DNA from: Corynebacterium meridianum | GTDB taxonomy: Bacteria; Actinomycetota; Actinomycetes; Mycobacteriales; Mycobacteriaceae | DNA length: 64,000 nt | Direction: 5' to 3' | Assembly: GCF_016342265.1 (NCBI RefSeq) | Contig: NZ_JAEIOS010000013.1 | Location: 310,001 to 374,000 of the forward strand | In this document: in pieces, positions 9,374-17,726 of the stretch | Numbering within the stretch: the stretch's first letter is position 1 | How the letters are laid out: each line of letters starts with the position of its first letter | The notes under the pieces: generated by a model | What the model saw: the letters and a program-made list of their open reading frames with translations, nothing else | Databases searched by the model: none | What the model was told of the DNA's origin: nothing | Made by a program: the position numbers and the translations under genes

Positions 9374-9727
9374 ATGTCAGCCAGCCACTCCACTGCTCCG
9401 GCGAAAGCCGAGCAGTCATTCCCCGTGTTCGAGGGTGAGCCGCACTACGTCGAGGGCTACCACCCCTCCAGCCTCGACGCACAGCATTCCTCGCTCCTCC
9501 GCTCGTCCACCTGGATCGGCATGGGACTGATCCTGAGCTCCCTGGCCGGATTCGGCGGTCTGCTCTTCGGTCTCGGCTCCTGGTCGGTCGGCAGCCAGCC
9601 CAACTGGGCATCCATGGCCATCGCCGGTGCCGTGCTCGCGGTCGTATTCCTCGTCGGTGGTTTCTGGATGATCCACCATGGGCGCCGCTACTACCGTGAG
9701 TACGCCGCCCGCACCGGTCGGCACTGA
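9374..9727 (+). CDS. Small membrane protein downstream of sdhB
   Basis: A 117-residue protein of unknown function. A polar N-terminal third (MSASHSTAPAKAEQ) is followed by two hydrophobic segments, about residues 47-69 (WIGMGLILSSLAGFGG) and 77-100 (AIAGAVLAVVFLVGGFW), and a basic tail HHGRRYYREYAARTGRH. This suggests two transmembrane helices with both ends cytoplasmic. It lies 57 bp after sdhB and before a strong terminator, so it probably ends the sdh transcript. C. glutamicum has a comparable gene after sdhB (from memory). A role with the dehydrogenase is only suggested by position. Confidence 0.8.
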   Translation: MSASHSTAPAKAEQSFPVFEGEPHYVEGYHPSSLDAQHSSLLRSSTWIGMGLILSSLAGFGGLLFGLGSWSVGSQPNWASMAIAGAVLAVVFLVGGFWMIHHGRRYYREYAARTGRH

Positions 9728-9739
9728 CACCGATCCCGG

Positions 9740-9793
9740 CGACGAATCCCGCCCCACGGCAATTCCGGTGACGGATGCCGTGGGGTTTCGTCG
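9740..9793 (+). terminator. Terminator of the sdhCAB transcript
   Basis: A nested hairpin: 9740-9746 pairs with 9787-9793 (CGACGAA/TTCGTCG) and 9752-9761 pairs with 9776-9785 (10 bp). It follows the 117-residue ORF by 12 nt. Confidence 0.8.
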
Positions 9794-9816
9794 TGCCCGC
9801 CGGTACAATCCGTGGA

Positions 9817-9951
9817 ATGCGCCGCAAGATACTCGGGATCCTCATCTCCCTGATGACGTTCCTCGTCGTGCTGAACCTCATCCCCCGCGCCGTTGAGCTC
9901 TGGGACGCCGAGCCACCGTGGCGCTCCGCCGCGGCTACCGGTCAGCTCTGA
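9817..9951 (+). CDS. 44-residue single-pass membrane protein
   Basis: ATG at 9817 opens a 44-residue ORF, MRRKILGILISLMTFLVVLN followed by LIPRAVELWDAEPPWRSA. The positively charged start, one hydrophobic helix and a Trp/Pro-rich tail look like a genuine small membrane protein. CGTGGA just upstream could act as a weak ribosome-binding site. It sits between the sdh terminator and the DUF445 gene. Function unknown. Confidence 0.55.
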   Translation: MRRKILGILISLMTFLVVLNLIPRAVELWDAEPPWRSAAATGQL

Positions 9952-10000
9952 CACCACCGCGATTACCGTCGTGACCGCCCCCGCGCGCCATAATGGTGCG

Positions 10001-11323
10001 ATGGGGACACACGAACTCACCGCACATAGAGACGCCGAACCGCTCGCCGTTCCGGGTCCGTCACCCGAGGTCGAAGCGGAACGCCGGCGACAACTGCGCC
10101 GCTACAAGGCGTTCGCGACTGGGCTGCTGGTCGTCGCCGCGGCAATCTATCTGTTCTGCCGGTGGCTGGAGACCAGTCCCGGAGAGACCGACGCCTGGGT
10201 CGGTTTCGTGCGGGCCGCCAGCGAGGCGGGCATGATCGGCGGGCTGGCGGACTGGTTCGCGGTGACCGCACTGTTCCGGCGTCCGATGGGGCTGCCCATC
10301 CCGCACACCGCGATCGTCCGCAACAAGAAGGACCAGATCGGCGAGTCCCTCGGCGGTTTCGTCGGGGAGAACTTCCTCAACGCGGAGCTGATCACCGCCA
10401 AGGTCCGGGCGGCGGGGATCCCCAACCGGCTCGGTGGGTGGTTGTCGGAACCGGAGAATGCGCGGACCGTCTCCCGGGAGGTGGGAAAGCTCACCGGAAA
10501 GATCGTCGGTGCCCTCGATCCCGCGGACGCGGAGGCCGTGATCAACTCGACACTGATCGACAGGATCGCGGAGCCCGACTGGGGACCGCCCACCGGGCGC
10601 CTCATGGCCCAGTTGATCGAGGAGGGCAAGACGGAGCCGGTCGTCGATGAACTCGTGCACTGGCTCCATGTCAAGGCCGAGGACGCCGGTCCGTTCATCA
10701 TCCGTATGCTCGACGAGCGCCGCCCCAGTTGGGCACCCCAGATCCTCAACGACGTCATCGGGGAGAAGGTCCACCGCGAGCTGGTCCAGTGGACCGCAGC
10801 CGTCGCGGACGATCCGGAACACGAGGCGCGACAGGCCGTGCGGTGCTTCATCCGGCAACTCTCCGATGACCTCCAGAACGATCCGGAGATGATCGAACGG
10901 GTGGAGAAGATCAAACGGGACGTCATGGGCTCGACCCCGGTGCGTGGTGCTGCCGCGACGATCTGGCGCAGCGCGTCGGCGTCCCTGCTCGCCGCCACCT
11001 CGGACCCGGACTCACTCCTGCGCACGAAGATCACCGAACTGGCGTTGAACTGGGGAAACAATCTGCTCGATGATGCGAAGCTCCGGGATTCCCTCGACCG
11101 CCGGGTGACCGGAGCGGCGGCGTTTCTCGCGGACAACTACGCCGAGGAGATCACCTCGATCATCAGTGAGACGGTCCAGCGCTGGGACGCGGACGAGGCC
11201 GGAGAGAAGATTGAGCTGATGGTGGGCAAGGATCTCCAGTACATTCGACTTAACGGCACCATCGTCGGTGCCCTGGCCGGACTGGGCATCTACACCGTCT
11301 CGCACATCATCTTCGGTGCGTGA
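10001..11323 (+). CDS. DUF445 family membrane-associated protein
   Basis: A 440-residue protein of the DUF445 (YjiN-like) family. One hydrophobic helix lies near residues 31-47 (AFATGLLVVAAAIYLFC). The conserved IGGLADWFAVTALFRRPMGLPIPHTAI follows at about 80-110, then a long helical region and a C-terminal hydrophobic segment GTIVGALAGLGIYTVSHIIF, a typical layout. I start at ATG 10001 because a CATAAT -10 at 9989-9994 ends 6 nt upstream and an earlier in-frame start at 9893 would run through the 44-residue ORF. Molecular function is unknown for the family. A separate helical protein gene follows 55 bp later. Confidence 0.88.
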   Translation: MGTHELTAHRDAEPLAVPGPSPEVEAERRRQLRRYKAFATGLLVVAAAIYLFCRWLETSPGETDAWVGFVRAASEAGMIGGLADWFAVTALFRRPMGLPIPHTAIVRNKKDQIGESLGGFVGENFLNAELITAKVRAAGIPNRLGGWLSEPENARTVSREVGKLTGKIVGALDPADAEAVINSTLIDRIAEPDWGPPTGRLMAQLIEEGKTEPVVDELVHWLHVKAEDAGPFIIRMLDERRPSWAPQILNDVIGEKVHRELVQWTAAVADDPEHEARQAVRCFIRQLSDDLQNDPEMIERVEKIKRDVMGSTPVRGAAATIWRSASASLLAATSDPDSLLRTKITELALNWGNNLLDDAKLRDSLDRRVTGAAAFLADNYAEEITSIISETVQRWDADEAGEKIELMVGKDLQYIRLNGTIVGALAGLGIYTVSHIIFGA

Positions 11324-11378
11324 CGGAACGCCCTGACAGACACGGATCAGATTCACCCCACGACTGAAGGAGTCCCAC

Positions 11379-12152
11379 ATGACATCGACGACACCGAACG
11401 GCAACGGCCCCGAGGACACCACCGCAGCGGATGCGGCTGGGGCCAACGGCACCCACGGCAGCGGCAGCGGTGTGCTCGCCGACGCCCTGGAGAAGCTCCG
11501 TGAGCCCTTCAACGCCTGGGTCAGCGCGGGTGCGGCCCTCGGTCCACTGGTCGGGGAACTCGGCGACAAGCTCCGCAGCGATCTCCGCAACGTCTCAGGT
11601 GCCGGACGCGCCGAGGAGAAGTCGGCCGGTGACCGGGTGGAGGAGACCGCGGAGGAGGCGAAGAAAGCCGCGGAGGAACTCGGCGACGCCGATTCCGTCG
11701 ACGAGGCCAGGTCCGCGGTCTCAGGCTTCGCCGCGACCGCGGAGAGCGCGCTTCGCGATCTGTCCGGTTCCGTGCGCAACGCCGCCGACCAGACCCGGGA
11801 GACCGAGGCCGCGGAACAGGCACGAACCGCCTTCCAGGAGGCCGTGGACTCGACCCGCCGTGCCTTCGATGAAGCTGTCGAGGCCCTGCGCGAGCGCAGC
11901 AGGCGGAGCGACCACGATGACGCCGACGCGGCCGCGGAGAACGCCTCGACGGTGGATGCCGTCAAGAACGCCGTCGACAACCTCGTCGCCCGTGCCGGTG
12001 AGGTCGTCCGCGACCTGAAGAACACCGGTGGAGAACGGATCGATGACCTCCGCACCAAGGTCCAGGACTCCGGTTCGGACAACCCGAACGGGACGGATAT
12101 CATTGACGGAGAAGTGATCGACGAGGGCGACGACACCGAAACCGGCAAGTAG
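11379..12152 (+). CDS. Helical, Ala/Glu-rich protein at the hbhA position
   Basis: A 257-residue acidic protein without signal peptide or membrane segment. The ends are disordered (Gly/Asn/Thr-rich at 1-35, Asp/Gly/Thr-rich at 225-257). The centre has heptad-like Ala/Glu/Lys/Arg helices (VEETAEEAKKAAEEL and REAVEALRERSRRS-type stretches), giving an apolipoprotein or coiled-coil look. It sits upstream of a DUF2516 gene and near deoC, where mycobacteria carry hbhA (heparin-binding hemagglutinin) by my memory of that map. It lacks HbhA's Lys/Pro/Ala-rich tail, so it may be a distant counterpart or an unrelated helical protein. Confidence 0.75.
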   Translation: MTSTTPNGNGPEDTTAADAAGANGTHGSGSGVLADALEKLREPFNAWVSAGAALGPLVGELGDKLRSDLRNVSGAGRAEEKSAGDRVEETAEEAKKAAEELGDADSVDEARSAVSGFAATAESALRDLSGSVRNAADQTRETEAAEQARTAFQEAVDSTRRAFDEAVEALRERSRRSDHDDADAAAENASTVDAVKNAVDNLVARAGEVVRDLKNTGGERIDDLRTKVQDSGSDNPNGTDIIDGEVIDEGDDTETGK

Positions 12153-12222
12153 TCGCCTCCGGGGTGCCCCGCCACGGTACCCCACCAGTTTCCGCCCGAC
12201 CCGAAAGGTCTCCGGTCCGACA

Positions 12223-12525
12223 ATGGATATGTTCTTGTACGAATCCGCGCGCGTCCTCGGATACGTGGTGCTTCTGATGACGACGATCATCGGCGTCGCG
12301 GGGCTCGTCGGAGCGGCGCTGTGCGTCTCCACCCGCGATGACGCCTTCACCGCCGCCGACCGGCAGCAGAAGTGGGTGTGGACGGGAATGCTCGTCGCCT
12401 CGGCCGTCGCGATGTTCATCAACGTGCAGCTGCTCCAGTGGGTGGGCATGGTCGTCATCGGCCTCTACTGGTTCGATGTCAGACCTCAGCTGAAGGACAT
12501 CGTGAATGGTGAGACCCCCTGGTGA
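12223..12525 (+). CDS. DUF2516 family membrane protein
   Basis: A 100-residue protein with two or three hydrophobic segments (YVVLLMTTIIGVAGLVGAAL at about 14-33, WVWTGMLVASAVAMFINV and WVGMVVIGLYWF), a polar middle (STRDDAFTAADRQQK) and a tail VRPQLKDIVNG. This layout matches the actinobacterial DUF2516 family. A hairpin follows its stop. Function unknown; the order helical protein - DUF2516 - deoC resembles mycobacteria. Confidence 0.8.
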   Translation: MDMFLYESARVLGYVVLLMTTIIGVAGLVGAALCVSTRDDAFTAADRQQKWVWTGMLVASAVAMFINVQLLQWVGMVVIGLYWFDVRPQLKDIVNGETPW

Positions 12526-12545
12526 AACAGGTGTGAGTACGTGAA

Positions 12546-12586
12546 GATGCCCCGGACCGGCTCCGTGTGAGACCGGCCGGGGCATC
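12546..12586. terminator. Hairpin between convergent DUF2516 gene and purU
   Basis: GATGCCCCGG (12546-12555) pairs with CCGGGGCATC (12577-12586), with a further CCGG/CCGG pair inside. No U-run; probably terminates both convergent genes. Confidence 0.65.
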
Positions 12587-12623
12587 CCCGTGTCCGCCGG
12601 AGTCAACCCGGCGGCCAATCTGA

Positions 12624-13526
12624 TCAGTCGAAGACGACCGTGCGGTTCCCGTAGACCTGCACACGATCCTCGAGATGGAAACGCAGGCCCCGGGCGAGAA
12701 CGAGCTTCTCCGCGTCCCGTCCGAGCCGCTGCATGTCGGCGGGGGTGTCCTTGTGTGTGATCCGGATGACGTCCTGCTCGATGATGGGGCCGTCGTCGAG
12801 CGCCGAGGTCGCGTAGTGGCAGGTGGCACCGATCAGCTTCACTCCGCGCTTGTAGGCCTGGTGGTACGGGCGCGCGCCCATGAATGAGGGCAGGAAACTG
12901 TGGTGGATGTTGATGGCGCGGCCCTCCCACATCTCGCAGAGGTCCGGCGGGAGGATCTGCATGAAACGGGCGAGGACGACGGCGTCCGGCTCGTGCTCGT
13001 TGACCAGCTCCGCGACCCGGTCGAATGAGGCACGCTTGCCCACGGCGTCCTTCGGGAAGGGGACGTGGTGGAAGGGAACACCGTGGTTCTCCGCGATGAC
13101 CCGCAGATCCTCGTGGTTGCCGATGACCGCGGCGACGTCCATCGGGTAGTCGTTCTGATCCACCCGGCCCAGGAGGTCGTGGAGGCAGTGTCCCTCTTTA
13201 CTGACCAGGATCACCGCCCGCTTGCGGCGTGCCGTGTCCCAGATCCGCCAGCGGGCACCGGGACCGAATTCCGTCGCGATCTCGTCGAACTCCGCCCGGA
13301 ATTCCTCCACCGGGGTGTCGAGGGATTCCGCCCGAACCGCCTGGCGGGTGAAGAACCACCCGGAATCCGGATCGGTGAAGTAGTCGGCCTCGGTGATCCA
13401 TCCTCCGTGGTTGGCGATGAAGGTGGAGAGGCGCGCGACGATCCCGGTGGTGTCGGGGCACCCGAGGGTGAGGACCAGCTGACGTTCCGCGACAGGCGAG
13501 GTGTGGGAGTTCTGGGCGTTGCTCAT
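12624..13526 (-). CDS. purU: Formyltetrahydrofolate deformylase
   Basis: A 300-residue enzyme that hydrolyses 10-formyl-tetrahydrofolate to formate and tetrahydrofolate, balancing one-carbon pools. Residues 15-95 form an ACT regulatory domain (LVLTLGCPDTTGIVARLSTF). The C-terminal formyltransferase-type domain carries INIHHSFLPSFMGARPYHQA and ATSALDDGPIIEQDV, which contain the Asn-His-Asp catalytic set. It is transcribed away from the deoC-like gene, with start codons 74 bp apart. Length is normal. Confidence 0.95.
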   Translation of the reverse strand: MSNAQNSHTSPVAERQLVLTLGCPDTTGIVARLSTFIANHGGWITEADYFTDPDSGWFFTRQAVRAESLDTPVEEFRAEFDEIATEFGPGARWRIWDTARRKRAVILVSKEGHCLHDLLGRVDQNDYPMDVAAVIGNHEDLRVIAENHGVPFHHVPFPKDAVGKRASFDRVAELVNEHEPDAVVLARFMQILPPDLCEMWEGRAINIHHSFLPSFMGARPYHQAYKRGVKLIGATCHYATSALDDGPIIEQDVIRITHKDTPADMQRLGRDAEKLVLARGLRFHLEDRVQVYGNRTVVFD

Positions 13527-13600
13527 TCCTGGGATTCTACTCCGGAGGTCAAATACCGCTGACCGTCGGTCCTACCGGGAAAAGGCTAGGCTCTTTAGCT

Positions 13601-14293
13601 ATGAATGAGACCATCACCCGTGACCGTCTGGCCGCCATGATCGACTACACCCTCGACACCCCGTGGGCGTCCATCACGGAAGTCCGTGCACACGTGTCGG
13701 AAGCGCTGGAGCTTGGTGTCGGTCAGGTGTGTGTCACGCCCTCGATGCTGCACGCAACCAGTGCCGCGGACGGTTTCGGGTTGCGGGTCGTCAGCGTCTG
13801 CGGGTTCCCCTCCGGAAAGCACCACCAGCTGATCAAGGCGGCGGAGGCCCGGCTAGCCGTGGAATCAGGCGCCGATGAGGTCGATGTGGTGATCGATCCC
13901 GCCGCGGTCCGGGCCGGCGACACCAACCGCATGATCGGGGAGATCGTCGCGATCCGGGAAGCGGTTCCCGCGCCGGTCACCCTCAAGGTGATCATCGAAA
14001 CCGGTCTCCTGGACGAGGCGGGGATACGTACGGCCGCGCGGGCTGCACGTACCGCGGGGGCGAACTACGTGCGGACCTCGACCGGCTGGTTCGACTGCCC
14101 CGGTGCGACCCCGGAGGCGGTCCGGATCATCGCGACCGAGGTCGGGCGAGAACTCGGTGTCGAAGCAGCCGGTGGAATCGTGACCATCGATCAGGCCCTG
14201 GAACTCATCGCGGCGGGCGCGACCCGCCTGTCCGTGGGCGGTGAGACGGCGCAGATCCTCGACGCCGCCGGCGACGCCCACCCCGGAGACTGA
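13601..14293 (+). CDS. deoC: DeoC (deoxyribose-phosphate aldolase) family protein lacking both catalytic lysines
   Basis: A 230-residue TIM-barrel protein clearly of the DeoC family: VCVTPSML, VCGFPSGKHHQ, LKVIIETGLL, TAGANYVRTSTG, VEAAGGIVT and ATRLSVGG follow the family order. In active aldolases the Schiff-base Lys lies in the KTSTG motif and a second Lys in GxKxxGG. Here these are Arg158 (YVRTSTG) and Glu188 (GVEAAGG), read directly from cgg and gaa codons. Normal retro-aldol chemistry is therefore doubtful, although the fold and phosphate-site motifs persist. TAGGCT at 13587-13592 ends 8 nt before the ATG, suggesting a leaderless start. The position matches deoC of related genomes, so it looks like a diverged orthologue rather than an import. 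Confidence 0.85.
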   Translation: MNETITRDRLAAMIDYTLDTPWASITEVRAHVSEALELGVGQVCVTPSMLHATSAADGFGLRVVSVCGFPSGKHHQLIKAAEARLAVESGADEVDVVIDPAAVRAGDTNRMIGEIVAIREAVPAPVTLKVIIETGLLDEAGIRTAARAARTAGANYVRTSTGWFDCPGATPEAVRIIATEVGRELGVEAAGGIVTIDQALELIAAGATRLSVGGETAQILDAAGDAHPGD

Positions 14294-14303
14294 TCCGCGC
14301 CGC

Positions 14304-15116
14304 TCAGCCGATCTCGTTCAGATTGACGTTGTCACCGCTCATCCGCAGATGCATGCTGTTTCGGCGGATCGACACATCGTCGACGACCATCCCGCCACCC
14401 ATCTCGGCGGCGCTCGATTTGAGGGCCCTGCTGATCACCCCGGTGACCTCATCGGGAAGCGCGAAGCCGAAGAGCCGGGCCTCCGTCGCCTCCATCTGCA
14501 GTTGCCCGCCGGCCGCACTCGGTCTGATCATGATGTGTGCGGCGCCGTCGGTGAACTCGATGTCCAGGGTGTCGGTCTCGGGATCGGGTGTGATGTCGGT
14601 GACCCTCACCAGGTTCTCCAGGAGCGCACCCGCGAGACCGTCGCCGGCCATGCTGGTCTGTTCCAGCATCGCCGACTGGACCTGGGCGAGCATCATGTCG
14701 TCGGAGATGTCCGTCTCAACGACGATGTGCCCGGCGACGGGGCCCTCTGATCCGCGCAGCGCGAGATCCGTGATGTGGACGTCCGCGGCCGGTGTGCCCT
14801 TGATGTCCGGATCGGAGTTGATGCCATGCGGGTGGGAGATCTGCAGGGTGGAGGGCGTCGCGATGTCCACCCTGGGAATCGTGCCGGTGGCGATGGACAG
14901 CAGGAGAGGTGCTGGACCGAATCCGATCTCGGGCTTCTGGTCGGTCGTCACTCCCGTCATCGAGGTCTGTTTCGCGAAGTCACTCTCCAGTTCCTTGGAG
15001 ATGAACACTCTGAGTGCGCCCTCGACGACCATGAGGATGATGAAGAGGGCGAGTATGAAGCCCAGCAGGATCTTCCACCAGACGGAACCGCGTTTCTTGC
15101 TCACAGGTCTACTCAT
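14304..15116 (-). CDS. DUF2993 / LmeA-like lipid-binding membrane-anchored protein
   Basis: A 270-residue protein with a basic N-terminus (MSRPVSKKRGSVWWK), one hydrophobic anchor helix at about 16-36 (ILLGFILALFIILMVVEGAL) and an extracytoplasmic beta-rich domain of the DUF2993 type. In M. tuberculosis LmeA of this family binds phosphoinositides and supports lipomannan growth. I choose the internal ATG at 15114-15116 because it puts the charged residues directly before the anchor. It is convergent with the deoC-like gene (10 bp gap), and two further minus-strand genes lie upstream. Substrate is unknown. Confidence 0.8.
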   Translation of the reverse strand: MSRPVSKKRGSVWWKILLGFILALFIILMVVEGALRVFISKELESDFAKQTSMTGVTTDQKPEIGFGPAPLLLSIATGTIPRVDIATPSTLQISHPHGINSDPDIKGTPAADVHITDLALRGSEGPVAGHIVVETDISDDMMLAQVQSAMLEQTSMAGDGLAGALLENLVRVTDITPDPETDTLDIEFTDGAAHIMIRPSAAGGQLQMEATEARLFGFALPDEVTGVISRALKSSAAEMGGGMVVDDVSIRRNSMHLRMSGDNVNLNEIG

Positions 15117-15179
15117 TTTTCCCAGTGTTCCTGATCTTGGTTCCCTGCGCCACATCCGTGTGGTGTTCCGCCCGCGTCA

Positions 15180-15998
15180 TCAATCGGTCGGTGCCACCAC
15201 GGACCAGGGCACGGTGAGCAGGCAGTCCCGGACCGGTCTCCGGATGGGGGACAGGGGGATCCCCGATCCGGTGAGGATCCGGCGGGCCTCCCGCCACCTG
15301 ACGCGCGGACCGTGCGGAGCCCAGCCCGCGGCGTGTCCCCAGGCGCGATCGGCGGCGGTGAGAAGATCGTGGATCGCCTCGCCCGGGACATTCCGGTGAA
15401 TGAGGATCTTCGGGAGCCGGGCGGCGACCTCGGAGGGACGCTCCACATCGAACGGATCCCAGGCGAGGGTGAGGGACACGGGCCCGTCGGCGTCGATGAG
15501 CAGCCAGCTGCACCGGCGACCCAGTTCATCGCAGGTGCCTTCCACGAAGACTCCACCGGGGGCGAGCCGGGAAGTCACGGTCTCCCACGCCGGGACCACC
15601 TGTCCGACGTCGTACTGGCGGAGCACGTTGAAGGCGCGGACGAGATGGGGGGTGTGCCCGGCCAGCTCGAACCCGCCGAGCTCGAAGGTGACGCCACATC
15701 TCGGGGGAAACACCCGCTCGGGGGTGATCTCCAAACCCGTGACCGCGATGTCCGGGCGGAGCGTACGCAGGCGCTGGGCCCACTCGACGGTCGTGGTGTC
15801 CGATGCACCGTACCCGACATCCAGCGCCAGTGGAGTGTCCGCCCGCCGCAGAACCTCCCGGATGCGGGGCTCGTACAGCATCCACCGGTCGCACCGGCGG
15901 AGCCGGTTCCGGTTGGTGGTGCCGCGGGTGGACACACCGATGGGCTGACCACGGCCGGCAGAGAAATTCGCCGCGAGATTATGCGCGTGATCGGCCAT
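15180..15998 (-). CDS. Class I SAM-dependent methyltransferase
   Basis: A 272-residue protein. The SAM-binding motif I is ALDVGYGASDTTT near residue 58-70, followed by an acidic loop VTGLEITPERV that fits motif II. No membrane segment or signal is seen. The N-terminal GVSTRGTTNRNRLRRCDRW is characteristic but I do not recognise it. It forms a minus-strand run with a DUF2505 gene upstream and the LmeA-like gene downstream, hinting at envelope-lipid work. The methyl acceptor is unknown. Confidence 0.75.
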   Translation of the reverse strand: MADHAHNLAANFSAGRGQPIGVSTRGTTNRNRLRRCDRWMLYEPRIREVLRRADTPLALDVGYGASDTTTVEWAQRLRTLRPDIAVTGLEITPERVFPPRCGVTFELGGFELAGHTPHLVRAFNVLRQYDVGQVVPAWETVTSRLAPGGVFVEGTCDELGRRCSWLLIDADGPVSLTLAWDPFDVERPSEVAARLPKILIHRNVPGEAIHDLLTAADRAWGHAAGWAPHGPRVRWREARRILTGSGIPLSPIRRPVRDCLLTVPWSVVAPTD

Positions 15999-16017
15999 CA
16001 GAGGTGTGCGGGATGGA

Positions 16018-16521
16018 TCAGCTGTTCTCGGAGATCCACTTCTCGGTCAGTTCTGCCTCGGTGACCGTGAGTTCGGCGACGGCGTCGGCGACCTTCGGCT
16101 CGATGGCGGGGCCCATGAACGGGACGGTGACGTTGATCTCGTGGCTGTAGTGCATCGTGGCGGTGGAATCGTCACCGGTCAGTTTCAGGTCACCCGCGAA
16201 GTCGACGGGTGCGCCCTTGACGTCCGCGGTGTAGCGGCCCTCTGCGTCGGAGCCGTTCAGCGGGCCGATCTTCACGGTGCGCTTGATCTTCAGTGCCTGG
16301 CTGATCATGGCGCGCACGGCCTCGGGCAACAGATCGGTGGGCATAACCTCGTAGAGCACGATCTCGGCGCCACCGTCGACGGCCTCGAAGGAGTGCACCT
16401 CCCCGGCCTCGGAGGAGAGGTTGGCCACGTTGTAGGCCCAGTAGTCCGGGTTGGTCAGGGCAGCGTGCACGGCTGCGGGCGGGAAATTCACGGTTGCAGT
16501 GTTCTCTTTACGCGTGGTCAT
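16018..16521 (-). CDS. DUF2505 family protein
   Basis: A 167-residue cytoplasmic protein of the DUF2505 family, probably with a START/Bet v1-like lipid-binding fold: FPPAAVHAALTNPDYW at the start, a central beta-rich part (AEIVLYEVMPTDLLPEAVR) and a C-terminal helix (VADAVAELTVTEAELTEKW). The position next to divergent murB matches Rv0481c-murB of M. tuberculosis as I remember it. Only 23 bp separate its ATG from the murB GTG, and both promoters appear leaderless. Confidence 0.8.
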   Translation of the reverse strand: MTTRKENTATVNFPPAAVHAALTNPDYWAYNVANLSSEAGEVHSFEAVDGGAEIVLYEVMPTDLLPEAVRAMISQALKIKRTVKIGPLNGSDAEGRYTADVKGAPVDFAGDLKLTGDDSTATMHYSHEINVTVPFMGPAIEPKVADAVAELTVTEAELTEKWISENS

Positions 16522-16527
16522 GGGTTA

Positions 16528-16537
16528 AGACTACCGT
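16528..16537. promoter_or_regulatory. Overlapping divergent -10 elements of the DUF2505 gene and murB
   Basis: On the plus strand TACCGT (16532-16537) ends 7 nt before murB GTG 16545. On the minus strand TAGTCT (16533-16528) ends 6 nt before the DUF2505 ATG at 16521. The two -10 hexamers share two base pairs, and each -35 would lie inside the opposite coding region. Inferred from motif and spacing. Confidence 0.45.
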
Positions 16538-16544
16538 TAAGAGG

Positions 16545-17705
16545 GTGTCCCTTTCATCGCTGACCCACAGATTCACCGAACTCCACGACGCTCTCCAGGG
16601 AGTTGACGGCATCAGCTTCGCCGACGACTTCCGCTTCGTCGATGTCACGACGCTGCACCTCGGTGGCCGCCCGGCGGGGGCCGTGCGCTGTGCGACGACG
16701 GACGCCCTCGCGACCGCGGTCGCCCGGGCCGACTCCCTGAACCTCCCCCTGCTGGTCGTCGGGGGCGGATCCAACCTCGTCGTGGCCGACGGTGACCTGC
16801 CCCTCGTCGCCGTTGTCGCGGACTGTCCGGACATCGACATTGACGCCGACAGCGGGCTCCTGCGCGCGGATGCGGGAGCCGTGTGGGATGACGTCGTCTC
16901 CGCATCGATCGACGCTGGTCTCGGCGGCATCGAGTGCCTCTCGGGGATCCCCGGCAGTGCCGGAGCGACACCGGTGCAGAACGTCGGAGCGTACGGGGTG
17001 GAGATCGCGGACGTACTCACCCGAGTTCTCCTCCTGGAGCGGGCTACCGGCGCGGTTGACTGGGTACCCGCCAGTTCACTCGACCTGGGCTACCGGACCT
17101 CGAACCTGAAGCACACCGGCAGGGGCGTCGTGCTCGCGATCGAACTGCAGCTGCGCACCGACGGATCGAGCGCACCGCTCCGGTTCGGTGAGCTCGCCCG
17201 GCGGCTCGGCGTCACCGCCGATGACACCGGAGCCCGGGGCACCGTGCGCCACCCGTCCCCGCTGGTCCGGGAGGCCGTCCTCGAACTCCGCCGCGGCAAG
17301 GGCATGGTCCATGATCCGGCCGACCACGACACCTGGTCCGCCGGTTCCTTCTTCACCAACCCGATCGTCGCCGATACGGATGTCGCGGGGGTCCGTGCCG
17401 CAGTGTCCCGGCTACACGGCGTGGACGTCGCTGACGCGATGCCCTGCTATCCGGCGGGGGAGGGATGCTCCAAGCTCTCCGCGGCGTGGCTCATCGAGCG
17501 CGCCGGGTTCGTCAGGGGCCATCCCGGTCCTGAGGCCCCGGCCCGACTGTCGACCCGGCACACGCTCGCGCTGACGAACCGCGGTCGAGCGACGACCGCC
17601 GATCTCGTCGCGCTCGCCCGTGAGGTGCGCGCGGGCGTCTGGGATGCGTTCGGGGTAACCCTGCACCCGGAGCCCGTCTGGGTCGGTGTCGACATCGACG
17701 GGTGA
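16545..17705 (+). CDS. murB: UDP-N-acetylenolpyruvoylglucosamine reductase
   Basis: A 386-residue FAD enzyme reducing UDP-GlcNAc-enolpyruvate to UDP-MurNAc for peptidoglycan. Motifs: VVGGGSNLVVADGDL (FAD pyrophosphate), LSGIPGSAGATPVQNVGAYG (FAD domain), YRTSNLK, GSFFTNPI with the catalytic Ser, and YPAGEGCSKLSAAWLIERAG near the C-terminus. I start at GTG 16545 (MSLSSLTHRF) because a -10 lies directly upstream and the earlier in-frame ATG at 16494 would overlap the divergent DUF2505 gene. Confidence 0.95.
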   Translation: MSLSSLTHRFTELHDALQGVDGISFADDFRFVDVTTLHLGGRPAGAVRCATTDALATAVARADSLNLPLLVVGGGSNLVVADGDLPLVAVVADCPDIDIDADSGLLRADAGAVWDDVVSASIDAGLGGIECLSGIPGSAGATPVQNVGAYGVEIADVLTRVLLLERATGAVDWVPASSLDLGYRTSNLKHTGRGVVLAIELQLRTDGSSAPLRFGELARRLGVTADDTGARGTVRHPSPLVREAVLELRRGKGMVHDPADHDTWSAGSFFTNPIVADTDVAGVRAAVSRLHGVDVADAMPCYPAGEGCSKLSAAWLIERAGFVRGHPGPEAPARLSTRHTLALTNRGRATTADLVALAREVRAGVWDAFGVTLHPEPVWVGVDIDG

Positions 17706-17726
17706 GTATCCTGCTCCGGGCTCGGT

